The position numbers and the translations under genes were made by a program. DNA of 64,000 bases from Pocillopora verrucosa (taxonomy: Eukaryota; Cnidaria; Anthozoa; Scleractinia; Pocilloporidae). The notes beneath the pieces are model-generated. The model was given only the letters and a program-made list of their open reading frames with translations, ran no database searches and was not told the origin of the DNA. Shown here piece by piece: positions 48,225-60,201 of the stretch (position 1 is its first letter; the number at the start of each line of letters is the position of its first letter). The stretch lies in assembly GCF_036669915.1 (NCBI RefSeq), contig NC_089320.1, positions 5,499,491 through 5,563,490 on the forward strand, written 5' to 3'.

Positions 48225-48960
48225 GTGTGTGTGTGTGGGGGAAGGAGTTGTTCAGGGGAGGGGGTGTTTGGGAGCACAGAAAAACTATTGAAGAATATGA
48301 CACCAACCTGGGTATAATCCAGGGCCAGAAGGGGGTGTTTGGGAAAGGAGGTGTTTTAGGGGAGGGGGTTTTAAGAAGGAGGTGTTTAGGGGAGGGGGTG
48401 CTGGGGGAAGAGGAAAAGCACAGAAAAACCATTGAAGAATATGACACCAACTTGGGTATAATCCAGGGCTAGAAGAGGGTGTTTAGGAAGGGGGTGTTTA
48501 GGAAAGGAGGTGTTTTAGGGGAGGGGGTTTTAGGAAGGGGGTGTTTAGGGGAGGGGGTGCTGGGGGAAGAGGAAAAGTACAGAAAAACCATTGGAGTAAG
48601 AATGTTACACCAACATGGGTATAATCCAGGGCCAGAAGAGGGTGTTTAGGAAGGGGGTGTTTAGGAAAGGAGGTGTTTTAGGGGAGGGAGTTTTAGGAAG
48701 GGGGTGCCGGGGGAAGACGAAAAGCACAGAAAAACCATTGGAGTAAGAATTTTACACCAACATGTATATAATCCAGGGCCAGGTGGGGGTGTCTAGGGGA
48801 AAGGGGGTTTAGGAAGGAGGTCTCTTAGGGGAGGGGGAGTTAGGGGAGGGGGTTTTAGGAAGGGAGTGTTTAGGGGAAGGGGTTGGGGGGGAAGAGGTTA
48901 ACCAGAAGAAACCCATTGGAGTGGGAATGTAACACCAATTTGGGAATAATCCAGGTGCCG
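48225..48960. repeat. G-rich higher-order minisatellite
   Basis: About five units of 144-176 bp start at roughly 48275, 48419, 48578, 48725 and 48901. Each has an anchor (CACAGAAAAACCATTG, then GTATAATCCAGGGCCAGA) and a purine-rich part built from GGGGGTGTTTAGG-like words. The plus strand has dozens of G3-G6 runs, so G-quadruplexes are possible. Long open frames here are artefacts of the repeat. Confidence 0.85.
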
Positions 48961-50041
48961 CCAGTACAATGGCATGATGGAAAATTCTTTCATAAAATAA
49001 CACTGGGTTAACCAGTGCAATAAACAATAAGTTTCAGACCAATCAGGGCACTCATGGCATTTCAATTCTTTTGTAAATTACTATAATCTTGGCTATCATC
49101 ATTATGGCACACATTACAGTGCTCACTAATATTCCTTGAATTACAATTACTCTTACTGATTGCACTTCACTATAGAAGAGAAATTATTCATAATTACCCT
49201 ATTGTTATGTTATAAATTTTAGACCATGATTTGAAAAGCAGGGCTTAGCTATTTTGTCATAAATGATCTTGCGACAAACAATCACACTGGTTTGACATAC
49301 ACTATTTATTCTTCCAACTCCCTAGCAGCTCTGATCTCACAATTAACCCTTTAACTCCCATGAGTGACCAAGACAGAATTTCCTCTTACAATATCAATAC
49401 AATATCAACCAGATAAGTGATGAGAATACAGAAAATATCAATTTGGGGGTAATAAGTTGATCCAATACTAAATTCTCTGAACTAACATTATAAGAATTGC
49501 ATGGTTGACAGTAATGAGAATTACAAATTTGATCTGGGAGATAAAGGGTCAATAACCCTAAATCATTATCATACTTCCATACTTCCATCACCAACCTATC
49601 AATAAGCTCACTGTAACGCTTTGGTCATAATAACCATCAGCTACTTAGGTGATTTATGGAGAAAATTTAACACTATTAAGAGGAGAAAGTATTACTAGGT
49701 ACAACAATGTCAAAAATAACAAACAATCATCTGAACTCTTTTCTACTTGGGTTTGAGGATGACATCAGTTCATTGCCCCTAGCTCTCCTTTCCGTTGTTA
49801 TACACTCCTTAAAATAATCCAAACAGTTACAATCTGTCCTGATAAGGAGCTCCTGGAGAAAAGTTGATTAACAAGTAAATTCTCTCATAAATATCACAGT
49901 CCTGTCCAGAAGATAGATGATGACAAGGGACAGTCTTATCAATAACAGTGTAATCACAATATAAATTCTCCTCAGTATTTACAAGGAAGTTCATGGCAGC
50001 TGGCTGAGCACTTTATCTAACAGTTGAGAATTCGAAACGTT
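48961..50041. other. Intergenic region 3' of the small membrane-protein gene
   Basis: Holds one M1 copy. TTTATT at 49315-49320 could serve as the minus-strand poly(A) signal for the 50.3-kb gene. Nothing coding recognised. Confidence 0.45.
49343..49553 (-). mobile_element. M1 MITE-like element, near intact
   Basis: TTAACCCTTTAACTCCCATG at the left and TGGGAGATAAAGGGTCAAT at the right. Confidence 0.85.
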
Positions 50042-50178
50042 GGTAAAATTTCCGCACAGCCCCATACTATTGTAAAACAAATCTGTTTTCCCAATGGCAA
50101 TGTATTGTTTTTGTCATTGTTTTCTCGATCCTAGAACTGAATGCATAATGTACTATGGGGCTGTGCGGAAATTTTACC
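50042..50178. repeat. Perfect 25-bp inverted repeat with an 87-bp spacer
   Basis: The left arm (50042-50066) begins GGTAAAATTTCCGCACAG. The right arm (50154-50178) is its exact reverse complement and ends CTGTGCGGAAATTTTACC. Confidence 0.9.
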
Positions 50179-50297
50179 CTCAAGAACACACGCCACTTTT
50201 CTAGCCTTCGTTTCGTCAAAAAGAACCTTGTTCACGGATGTAAGATTATATTCCCTGTCCATGAGACAGGAAGTTTAAGGTACACTCGTAACTCACT

Positions 50298-50609
50298 TCA
50301 CTTCTTGAGAATCCTGTTTCGTCTTAAATTCATCCAAGCCCTCCATTGCCCCATTTCCCTGAAGGTTCTCAGCGAAAAGTAAAGTGTACCCATAGCTGTA
50401 AATGTTCCAAAACTATAACCGACAACTGTCCATACATCAACCAAGCGATTTACTCGATGCACATCAGGCCACACATCGACATCTGCCATGTTGGCAACTT
50501 TGCTGGCTGCACCTCCGAGCACATTTATGTACGACAACAAGACATTCCTACTTTCCTTGCTTTCTTGGTCGAGCACGCCTTGAAGGAAGCTTTTATCTTC
50601 GTCCTCCAT
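50298..50609 (-). CDS. Small single-pass membrane protein, unknown function (103 aa)
   Basis: A single uninterrupted ORF begins ATGGAGGACGAGG, in a context with few upstream ATGs. Residues 1-25 are acidic and Ser-rich (MEDEDKSFLQGVLDQESKES). A middle segment contains VDVWPDVHRVNRLVDVW. One hydrophobic span follows (about 60-80: WTVVGYSFGTFTAMGTLYFS), then a strongly basic tail ending RRNRILKK. The basic tail after the span suggests an N-out or organelle-inserted topology, but that is inference. No family is recognised. Codon use and the balanced composition differ from the surrounding repeats, which supports a real gene. It could be a small mitochondrial or ER protein. Confidence 0.6.
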   Translation of the reverse strand: MEDEDKSFLQGVLDQESKESRNVLLSYINVLGGAASKVANMADVDVWPDVHRVNRLVDVWTVVGYSFGTFTAMGTLYFSLRTFREMGQWRAWMNLRRNRILKK

Positions 50610-50694
50610 TTTGGATTTTTGTAAACGTGGTGTACTGGGCTCTAGTTAGAAAGAACGCAGACTCGAGAAAATAATTCATAGCCTAGCCTGAGGG

Positions 50695-50905
50695 GAGTGG
50701 GAGGGAGGGAGATTTTAGGAGAATCACATGGTTTTCAGGGGGGAACGGAGGTGGAATCAGTCGTCGCTACCAGACTATAAAAGGGGACTATAGAAAATTT
50801 CTGATTAACTGCCAATGAGGGGGACAATAAGAATATTGGAGAGCCCTATAGGGGATCAGGTAAATTTTATTGTCACAGAAACAAAATTCTTCAATCCCCC
50901 TTCCC
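50695..50905. repeat. Dispersed repeat H, copy 1
   Basis: ATTTTAGGAGAATCACATGG, CAGTCGTCG, ACTATAGAAAATTT, CTGCCAATGAGGGGG and CCCTATAGGGGATCAGGTA recur in the same order at 60400-60660. Confidence 0.75.
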
Positions 50906-51596
50906 ACCCCCAGGCGATAAAGGACTAAAGAAGAGCGAGTGACAATCAGCATCAGGTGATTTGCATCTATACTTTGAACATCATCGTTTCCGGACAATAT
51001 ATGTACTGACTTACTGACTTCAGAGTCGTCATCCATTTTCGGACAGTTATTTGCATGTTTCACAGACATTTGACTCTCCTTCGTGTTGAGATATATTTTC
51101 ATGAAAGCATTGTCATTTTTCTCTGATGTACATCCTCACGTTCCCGCCCCTCGTCTTAAGAAAAGTGTTTTTGTGCTGTCGAGTTAGCAGTTTTCTGCGT
51201 CCGACAATACAATCGTTTGATTAACTCTCCAAAAAATAGAAAGTCGAAAAAATACCTGGATCCCACAACAGACCGAACAACAGAAGCATATTCATAGAAG
51301 ACTTCTCATTTTATTGATAATTCATTTACAATCTTTGTGAGAATTTTAGATATTAGCTCACTTGAAAAGCTTTGCATAGTAAACATCCTGATATCGAAAT
51401 AAGGATACAGGTTTTTAATTAAAAAAATAGAATACTATACTATTTCTATGCCCTGTATTTGTAACTGAAGTTTCGCATTCGCGTTTAAACAACCTAGAGA
51501 ACACCAAGTTTCAGATCTAAATTCAAAACAGGCATTTCAAGCAATTCAAATCTTCGATCTGAAAATTCACATCTATCCCTAAGAAACATCTTTTCA

Positions 51597-51802
51597 TTGC
51601 CCCATAAAACCTCAGAAGTGATTAACATGTAAATTCTCCCCATAATATCCATACATTATCCAGCAAGCAGGTGATGAGAATATTCAAATTTATCAGGTAG
51701 AAGTCTTAATCTTGATCAACCACCAAACTCTCGTAACTAATTTACAAGGAAATGTGTAGGAGCAGGAGGGAAGAATTAACAATCAGACCTTAGGGGTTGA
51801 TG
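51597..51802 (-). mobile_element. M2 MITE-like element (last copy before the Rab cluster)
   Basis: CCATACATTATCCAGCAAGC, ATTTATCAGGTAGAAGTC and CTAATTTACAAGGAAATGTG; both termini are worn. Confidence 0.75.
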
Positions 51803-52798
51803 GAATTCTTCAAGAATACAACAAAGTCAGCATATGCACCTATTATAATGTTTAGATTTTTTTCTACATTTCTTTTTACACAATATCTCATCCTGTACGA
51901 TATTTGATTTTTTTTTCAAAGATTTTGTACTTATCAAATTATTCTATTTTTTTCGCGAAATGCTCTTAACATCACGATGTTTGGAGTGTACTTTCAGGAT
52001 TATGTAATCGCTATTGTACTCAAACAATTTCTCTACTCACTGAACTTTTTTTTTTTCCATAATGATGAATTAGATCAGACGCAAATACGTATATAAATAT
52101 CGGGAAACTCTGAAATATATCTCAATGTAAATTGTTATACTTGTTGTGCAACCTCGATATAAAGAACGCGATGAAGCTAAAAAAGAAGTGAAAGAATCGA
52201 TGTCGCAAGAAATGTGGTCAAAACTACCTTCGTTTTAAAAGGAGAGCGTAAATAAGTAAGACAGAAAACACAAAAGGCAATATAATTATTTTCAACTGAT
52301 TGCTTTTGTTTCATGGCAGCCTTCGATTGGTCTAAAAATTCAACCAATCAGAAGAAAATGCAAATCCATCGCCCCATGGCCACTCACGTTTTACCGCGCT
52401 TTAGACAGATTAATTGGTTAATTTGGTTTTTACGCTGACGCACTCAACAAAAATGTACTCTGATAAACCAAGAGAAAGCAAGAATAGCAAAGAAAAGCTT
52501 AAAACAGACTGTTATGCGATGGCAAACTTAAAAATTCAAGCAAAATTTCTTTGTAGTCCAAAACCATGACCAAAAAACAAAAGGACAAGTCCTGTGTTTG
52601 AATCCTGTCGTGCATGTCTCAATATCTGTACCTACAGGACCGTCACTGCTGGCATACTTCTCTATACTATAAATTGACAAAAGTTCACACACTATTCTTG
52701 GAGAAGATAAATGTTACTATCATTTAAAAACCTTCATATGTTAAATACTCGGTCCAAAAGTCTTCTTTATATGAACGGTTTTCTATCCGTTGATGTTC

Positions 52799-52804
52799 TT
52801 TATT
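52799..52804 (-). terminator. Poly(A) signal candidate for Rab paralogue A
   Basis: TTTATT (AATAAA on the minus strand), 72 nt after the stop codon. Confidence 0.45.
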
Positions 52805-52875
52805 CCGGGATAGAAAAAAAACAAATATTTACATTTACAAATTTACCCAAACTCTTGATTGACGTAAAGTTTTAA

Positions 52876-55756
52876 CTAACAACAAGACTTGTGATGCGAG
52901 CCCGCAGATCCCTTTAGATTTACCTTTTTCTTTTTGCCCTTACCATTTTTCACATTCTCTTCTCTGACTGGAGGGCACACTTTGTTTAAAATGTCTTGTG
53001 TGAGGAGAGTAAAAGCATGATCGATGTTGTCACTGGAAAGTGCGCTGGTCTCCACGTGTCGAATTCCGTGATTTTTGGCCAACGTCTCTCCTCTTTCTTT
53101 TGTTATTTGTCTTTGACTCACAAGATCACATTTGTTTGCAACAAGAATTCTTTCAACATCTTCGTTCGCGTTTTCTTCGATTTTCCTCATCCATTTCGAA
53201 ATGTTGTGAAATGTTTTTTCTTTCGTGACGTCATACACCATCATGATACCCAAGGCACCGCGGTAGTAAGCTGTTGTGATGGTATGGAACCTACAGAGCA
53301 AAATAAGATGAAACTAATTGCCACCGAAAATAAACTTCCACTGATAAAGGAGTGAAATAGAAAAAAGTCCCATGATATGTAGAGACAAGGGCGACAGCAA
53401 CATTTTCCATACTTCTCATTCAGTGAGGAAGATACACTGGCTGACTAGCAAAATCGACATATTCGACTAAATTCAAGTTGATTCCTAATATATTGCATAT
53501 GATCAATTTTCATGATTGGCATTTACCAAATCTGGGTTTGGAAAACAGTTACCAGGAAAGTGCGCCCATCCAACCTTTTCCTAGGATCAATTATTTTTAT
53601 TTCAGTTTTTTAAATCGACCAATAGCATGGATCCATTTTCACGAAAGAGAAGGCGATGTGAAACGAAAACTTTCATTGGGATGGCCCCAGAAAAACGTTT
53701 TCTCACCTCTCTTGTCCCGCAGTATCCCAAATCTGCAACTTTATCTTCTTTCCACCTGAAAAAACAATCAAATCAAAAGCCTTATCAGAGCGGATGTAAG
53801 AAACACATCAGTTGCCAGCTGTTAACAACAGATAAGTTGGACAGGAAACTTGATCAAAATTAAGCATATACGCGTATTTCTGATTCGTCTTAGAGCAATA
53901 AACCAATAGTCCTTTGAATCGCGAGTCCGTTAAATTTTGATGATAATCAAAATCATTTGATTAGGGAAATTAATTGCCTCACACGCAGAAACCCTAATAA
54001 ATCCCTACGTAGTCGATACTAGAGATGTCACACAACGTCTGGTATAATGCGTGACAACGCAAAGGCCATCGTGGAAGGAGACGAAGGTTCCATAGGAACG
54101 TCATGATTGAGTGCTTTATTCTCAGTTGATTTCCCCTTTAAGCCCTCAATCAAGGCTATACAATGAAAGTATAATAACTGCGGATAAGCTTCAATAAATT
54201 ATAATCTGTCGTTTACGCAAGGGTATTTTCAGTTGCTATGAAAAGGTTCTGTTAAATCGAGCGGAGAACGCTCGTAACACGTACGCCGTCGGAAGAAACA
54301 CTGTCAATCAAGGGTTAGAGGTCAAAACTTATATTTTACTGACAAGCATCCTTCCTCACCGCAATGGAGGAAAACAAATCGGCGTATTTTTGCTTTTTCA
54401 TTGCGCATGAAAACCGATAACGATAATATTTTCTTCATAATAGATCCCTTTCTATCAGACAACTCATTGAATTCTAAAGAAGAAAGTACACTTTGATCAA
54501 GACTGGATTTATGGCGTTAAGAACAGCGAATTTCAAAGATTTTTTCGTAACTGTGAACCACAAGAATTCGTCATGTAAGTAGTTTCGAGTACATGGTGTG
54601 ATGCTTCCTCAGGTCCAATATGTAGGAGGATATTTCCTTTAAAGGAAAGCATCAACATATTTCGCAGGTTAGATTGCAATACGTTATGTCATATTGCTCT
54701 CATTAGCTTAAAAATTATCGCTTACGTCATATCCACTTCCCCAAACAATTTAAGATATTAGGAAGAAGTATTTCCTTTTGAAATTCCTTACTCTTTTTTT
54801 TTTTGTTGTTTTTTTTGTTTTCGCTAGACGACACGCAAGCTGAAGTATATCTTTCGTTTCTTAACTGAAAGTAAGAAAACAATGAAAAATGAAATTCATC
54901 GTTTGACAGCAGGGAGCGAAAGATGTTAATTTCAATAACAATATAGCATCCAGTGCATTCTACGCCTGCTTCATACAATCAAACGCCAATGTTTTCCTTT
55001 AACAGAATCACTTTTGACGTAAAGATTGTCCTAGTGGTAAAGCTTTGCATGCTGTGAGTAAGATCCTTGTTTTAAAAGCTTATAAAAGGCGAAACCTTGG
55101 GGCAAAATAAATCTCCCTAATTCGAAACAATCGCTAATGTCAATTTCAGGCCGCTGTAATCATGTTCAAGTAAATGATCCGTGAAAGTGAAAATATTCCT
55201 CCGTTGAAAAATTGAAAAACAACAGCAAAAGCGAATTTTACGTCGAAATTTTCTGCTTCTAGCATATCAAAGTGAAATCACCCATCTCGACATATTTCAA
55301 GTGGCGCAGAATTCTATGGTTTAATTTGAATGTCATCTACCTGAACCGTAAATATGTAAATGCCATTACATTCGGTACGCGAAAGTTCCTTAGTTTCTAA
55401 GCGCTAATTCCCCGGCAAACACGCAATGAAATATGGTGCCATGCATTAAATATAGATCACAGATACTAGCAGACTTGTCTAGTGTTAAGTAAACACAGAA
55501 AAATTCTCCTTTCTCAATCAAGTGAAAAACAGTTCGCGGTTCTAATTTCCTGTTCATTCAAGCAAACGTCTACTGCATTGTACGGGCTATACTTACCGAG
55601 TTCTAGAGTTCTGATTTTAAAATCGATCCCAATAGTTGATATGAAAGTCGGATTGAAAGTATTCTCAGCGAATCGAAATATTATACACGTCTTCCCAACC
55701 CCGCTGTCTCCGATCAGAAGAAGCTTGAAAAACAAGTCAAAATTCTGCTTCGCCAT
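52876..55756 (-). CDS. Rab GTPase, Rab8/10/13 subfamily (paralogue A)
   Basis: Exons 55756-55597, 53755-53707 and 53290-52876 give 207 aa. All nucleotide motifs are present: GDSGVGKT (P-loop, 16-23), STIGIDF (switch I with the conserved Thr and the RabF1 IGIDF), WDTAGQER (switch II), NKCD, and ETSAL in place of [17 protein letters not shown] and NEDVERI are closest to Rab10. The tail is polybasic ([12 protein letters not shown]) and ends in CC for double geranylgeranylation. Rab8/10 proteins direct exocytic and ciliary vesicle traffic from Golgi and recycling endosomes. It is the most conserved of three tandem copies with the same exon plan. TTACGTGA lies 39 bp upstream of the start. Confidence 0.95.
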
Positions 55757-57565
55757 TTTTAGAAGCTTGGTTCTATAAACGAACGCACTGTGTATTACGT
55801 GACTGAAGGAATCGTTAAAGGGGAGTGGGGAGTGTGTTTAATTGTTAACCGGAACCGGAAATGAAGGAACCATGGAGCGCTACAGAGCAGAGGCCTTTCA
55901 GGTGCCACAAAAAACGGAAGAAAAAGGAACTTAAAGGAAAAATAGGATTGAATTCGTTTTGGTAACGGCTATATCACGAAAATGTCATAGCTGTGGTAAA
56001 ATACGATAAAAATCGGAAAAGGGAAGCCTAACGAGTATAGAACGCAGACTTACGGATCAACCAGGTGACAGGTAGAGGAACAGAAACATTTCAAGCTAGA
56101 CTGGCAGTATCTTTAGAAAGCCGAATACGAGTAATTTGAAGACTTCTCCCTTTTATCGCCTCTTCAAAACCTTCCTTTAAGCATCACTTCCACAGTCATA
56201 GGACTTTGAAATTTCTTGATTTTCCCTGACAAACGTAAAATTTACCTGACTAACAAAATTGACAATTTCACCAACGAATACTGACAATAGCCTCCAACCT
56301 CAATTTCTTTATAGCATCCTCTCCATTCATGACTTGATGCTTTCATCAAGTCACATACAGTACACATAAACTGATAGTTTTTTAGGTAACATAGAAAAAT
56401 GATTTATTTTTTTTTGGAAACCCATCATCAGCTTGTCGTTGAATTTCATTCAACTAATACGCTAATCAATTCGAAGTTTCAATATCCCCCGGGCAACCCG
56501 CAGGCATTTGATCGCCATCCGTGCTGGGGGGGGGGGGAGGGAAGGAGAAGGGACAGGTAAACCTTGCGTGACTGTGGCAGTGAACTTGAACCGGAAGTGT
56601 CAAGTCTTTCCAGCAATATTTAACTGAGGGCATGTTTAAGGTAAATATTTCACTTTCGCGAGCAAATAGCTAAAAATGAAAGGTCTACAAAGTCTAGGTT
56701 TTAAACCTGGGTCAATGTATAGAAAGTCACCGTCGCTGATTTTTCCCTTTACGAAAAATTGGGTGCGACATATGAACACAATTTTTCCCCAGATTGCGGG
56801 AATTTGAACAAATCAATCTTCAAAAGTTCAAATTCCCGGGGGGGTGCCCAGGGGTTGCACGGGGGGTTGCCTGGGGGGGTTGCCCGAAGTGGGATGTTGA
56901 GGCTTCGAATTGCTCGACGCATAAATTCTACCAATCCAACATCTTTCACGTCTGTGATATCTGGCAAATAATTTTAAAAAGGTTAGAAACAGTTAAATAG
57001 AAGAAAAAAGATATATCATGTTTCACTCAAAAACCAATTAAACTTGCATTACTAAGGCAAGGATATGTTTTTCAGGAATCTGTCAACTGTGCGAACATCG
57101 CAAGTCAACTAAAACCGCCATCCACGTGTGTAAGCTGAACCGACTGATTTCATCTATTAATGATACTCGTAATTAACAAATCGGACTCCCGCTTCGCAGT
57201 CGTCCATTTTGTTAATTATCACTCCTACGATTACAGACCGAATTGGACTCGACTCAGTCCTATTACTATTACTATAACTATAACTATAACTATATTACTA
57301 TATCTAACAGTCCAGACGAATTGCACGTGCACCAGCTGAACAAAAAAAAAAAAGATTAAATAAACTGCAATAATAAATTACAGTATCAGTAGGTGATCTA
57401 CATTTTTTATAGCATTTCATACATATACTTCTCTTTCTTCTAACCTAAAACTATTCACGATAGAAACTTTACAGCCCCTCCTATAAAGCAAATAATTCTG
57501 GTGGCTTCATTTTGAGGGAGATGTAAAATTATTTGGTTCATTTCACTGAAAAATGGCAAATGACG
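55757..57565. other. Intergenic region between Rab paralogues A and B
   Basis: Includes a poly(G) tract at about 56526-56540, a second G-rich patch at about 56838-56888 with several G4-G7 runs, and a TAACTA-type simple repeat at about 57256-57306. No MITE copies and no coding exon recognised. Confidence 0.5.
55795..55802. promoter_or_regulatory. E-box-like site at the Rab A start
   Basis: TTACGTGA, 39 bp upstream of the Rab A ATG. A similar octamer lies 56 bp upstream of Rab B. Confidence 0.35.
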
Positions 57566-60138
57566 TCAGCACGACATACAAGATGACTTTTTCGCTGGCT
57601 TAAAATCGTTCTCAGTTTCTCCATTTTCTCCAGAATGCGACAGGCTATGAAATATGTCTTTCGCTAATGTTGCGAATGCTTCCTCCACATTTAAATTTGA
57701 CAGCGCGCTTATTTCCACATAAGGAATCCCAAGTCTACCAGCTAACTCCTCGCCCCTCTCTCGTGTAATTTCCCGCTTTTCCTTCAGGTCACACTTGTTA
57801 GCGAGTAGGATTTTATTGATGTTTTTGTCGCAGTTTTCTGCAATTTTGCTGATCCAGCTTGCCACGCCCTTGAAGGACTTTTCGCTCGTGACGTCATACA
57901 CTAACATGATTCCCATTGCTCTGCGGTAACATGTGGCAGTAATTGTGTAGAATCTACATAAAAAGTGGTGAAAAATAACATTAAGAAGCTGAGTCAGAAT
58001 AAGACAAATCTTGCTCTGGTTTAGACCCGCATCTGTTATTGCGATAAAAAAATCTTAAGTGGAGCTATGAAATTGTGTAATGTTCTTTGATACGGCACTT
58101 AATCCTAACAGCGCCCCTCTCCACCATCTGTCCACCCTGAAATATAGACATGAACGAGCCCAGGCTACATGTCTGCGAAACGTAACAAAGCATGGGCTAC
58201 CTGCAACGAAGTAGCGTGTCATCCTAGAACAGTTGTAGCCTCCGATCAGCCCCTCATGAGGCCCTTTTCTCCGTCCGCGGAAAGATTTGATACGAGTCGG
58301 GAAGAGGTTTGTAAGAGGTCTGGCACTAGTAATGACTGCTTGACCGCTTGCAGACCTCTCGTCGGCTCTCGTTGCTTTCCAGCGGGCGAAGTAACACACG
58401 TATCGAGGTGCTTATAGTGAGGGCCTGATCGCGAGTAAGAACAGTTCTTTTAAACTTCTTATCACCTCATGCAGTAAAACTAGAGATAGCTTTGGAGCAA
58501 TTGATGGATAAGATTTGGCGCAGCAACGGGCGCAAGAATATCACAAGACGGCATCGGATGCAAGCTGTAGGTCACGCGAGCTAAAAATCAACAACAAAAA
58601 CAGAAAAGGGGAGGGTTTGATTAACATGAGAGAATCCGACCAGCTAAGCTTAAGAACTTTGACCGCGGTGGAGACGCGAGTAGGCGCCTGCAAATAACTA
58701 AACTCGCACAAGAATACTTAATTCTCTCGCGCGTTATCTAACTCATATCACACAGATCAAAAGCTGATGGTTTTACCTCTAAAAAAAAATGTTAAGGAGG
58801 GTGCTATCTCCCAAGACGGAAAGAAAAATTAGACTAAGCGATACTTAGATATTTAAGTCCTTATCTCTCATTCCTATCTACGCACCTACGAGACGGCCTG
58901 TTATTAAATTCAAGGCCCACATCACCATATCATAGACAGCAGTAGAGATTACTGCAAACCTTCAATTACTCTTCATTAATTTTCACTTTTATCATTATGC
59001 TTAATTTACGCCAGGACCGCGGATAACAGCGGGTAAAAGCATTTTGTCACATTTTCAAGGTGGGGCTGGGGCGAGGAGGGGGGCCGTAACAAATACCTCT
59101 CTTGGCCAGCGGTGTCCCATATCTGAAGTTTGACCTTTCTGCCATCTAAAAATTAAAATTAACATTTAGTACAAGGTAATAGATTGTACTCTCATGTACA
59201 AGGCTAGTGCAACAACAAAAAGGAGAAAAACCATTCGAAACTCTTCAATAATTCTTTTGTAGCAAAAAAAATTCTAGTCCCCGTAGCAGCCATCGCACGT
59301 AATTCTTCCACCGAAAGCGTTGCGTGACGACACCTTCATAGGACACCCAATCACATACACTTCCGGCAGCAACCCTCGTGATCAAAAACGATATCTCACT
59401 TTCATTTTCACAGACAGCCGTAAACATTTTTCTGTCCTTTGATTTAAGAACAATCACCAGTAATTAAAGAATTGACACATGATTGAAACAGGAAAAAACT
59501 TTCTAAGAAAGAATTAGCAATGCTAGTTTCACTTTTAACCACAAGGACGGTATTGCAAAAATAGTTACGCAACAATAATAAAGTAAAAATTGAGACGAAA
59601 AAAATAGATATAATTTTATATCAGGGCTCTTCTCTGATTCGCACAGACTTATGAGTAAATATGATCGGTATCATGAAACTTTAAAAGCAAGACAGGTGTA
59701 ACATGAAATGTTGTAACGTTCCAAAGGTTGAGTAACACTCAACCGGCTTCTTTGTCATAATCAGAAATCACCTTCGTACCGGCGACGAGTGTACAACTCG
59801 TTTCCAACAGTTCTGCGTAAAAAATAGCTTGCGAAGAACGAAGTTCTCTCCCATACTTCTTAAATATTTTGTAATAATCATTGCACTTCATTGTACTCGC
59901 TAACAAACCATAAAAAATCGATTCGAACGACCTTCACTCGTGATGTCGCCATTAATATTGTACGGGTGCCCACATACTTACCGATTTCAATCGTCCTTAT
60001 TTTGAAATCTATACCAATGGTCGTGATATATGAAGAAGTAAAGGTATTTTCTGTAAAACGTACAATTATGCAGGTCTTTCCGACAGAGCTGTCACCGACC
60101 AGCAGAAGCCTAAATAGATAATCGTAGTTCTTCGCCAT
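57566..60138 (-). CDS. Rab GTPase, Rab8/10-like (paralogue B)
   Basis: Exons 60138-59982, 59145-59097 and 57953-57566 give 197 aa. The GTPase motifs are intact: [23 protein letters not shown] and NKCD, with G5 as EISAL. Relative to paralogue A, the switch II-alpha2 segment reads [13 protein letters not shown] instead of [13 protein letters not shown], so effector or GEF contacts may differ. The C-terminus is KSSCMSC: two cysteines separated by two residues, not the usual CC or CXC, so double prenylation is uncertain. Intron positions and phases (1 and 2) and the 49-nt middle exon are identical to paralogues A and C. Probably active, with a diverged partner set. Confidence 0.92.
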
Positions 60139-60193
60139 TTTCTGGGAACTGGCATGTGACCGGCGTCGATTGCGTTACATAGTCGTTGTAAAA

Positions 60194-60201
60194 TCACGTG
60201 A
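60194..60201. promoter_or_regulatory. Palindromic E-box at the Rab B start
   Basis: TCACGTGA, 56 bp upstream of the Rab B ATG. Confidence 0.4.

Larger units (their letters stand above)
50610..52798. other. Intergenic region between the small gene and the Rab cluster
   Basis: Holds a dispersed repeat at 50695-50905 and an M2 at 51597-51802. The remainder is AT-rich, with nothing coding that I can support. Confidence 0.5.

Noticed and set aside
48094-48472. Open frames within the G-rich minisatellite
   Set aside because: Pro/Ser/Thr- or Gly-rich translations follow the repeat period and are low-complexity artefacts.
50788-51102. 104-codon minus-strand ORF
   Set aside because: It overlaps dispersed repeat H and has no domain or supporting splice or start context.
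58055-58417. Overlapping open frames on both strands in Rab B intron 2
   Set aside because: GC-richer patch without stops, but no recognisable protein, no splice evidence and no conserved motif.
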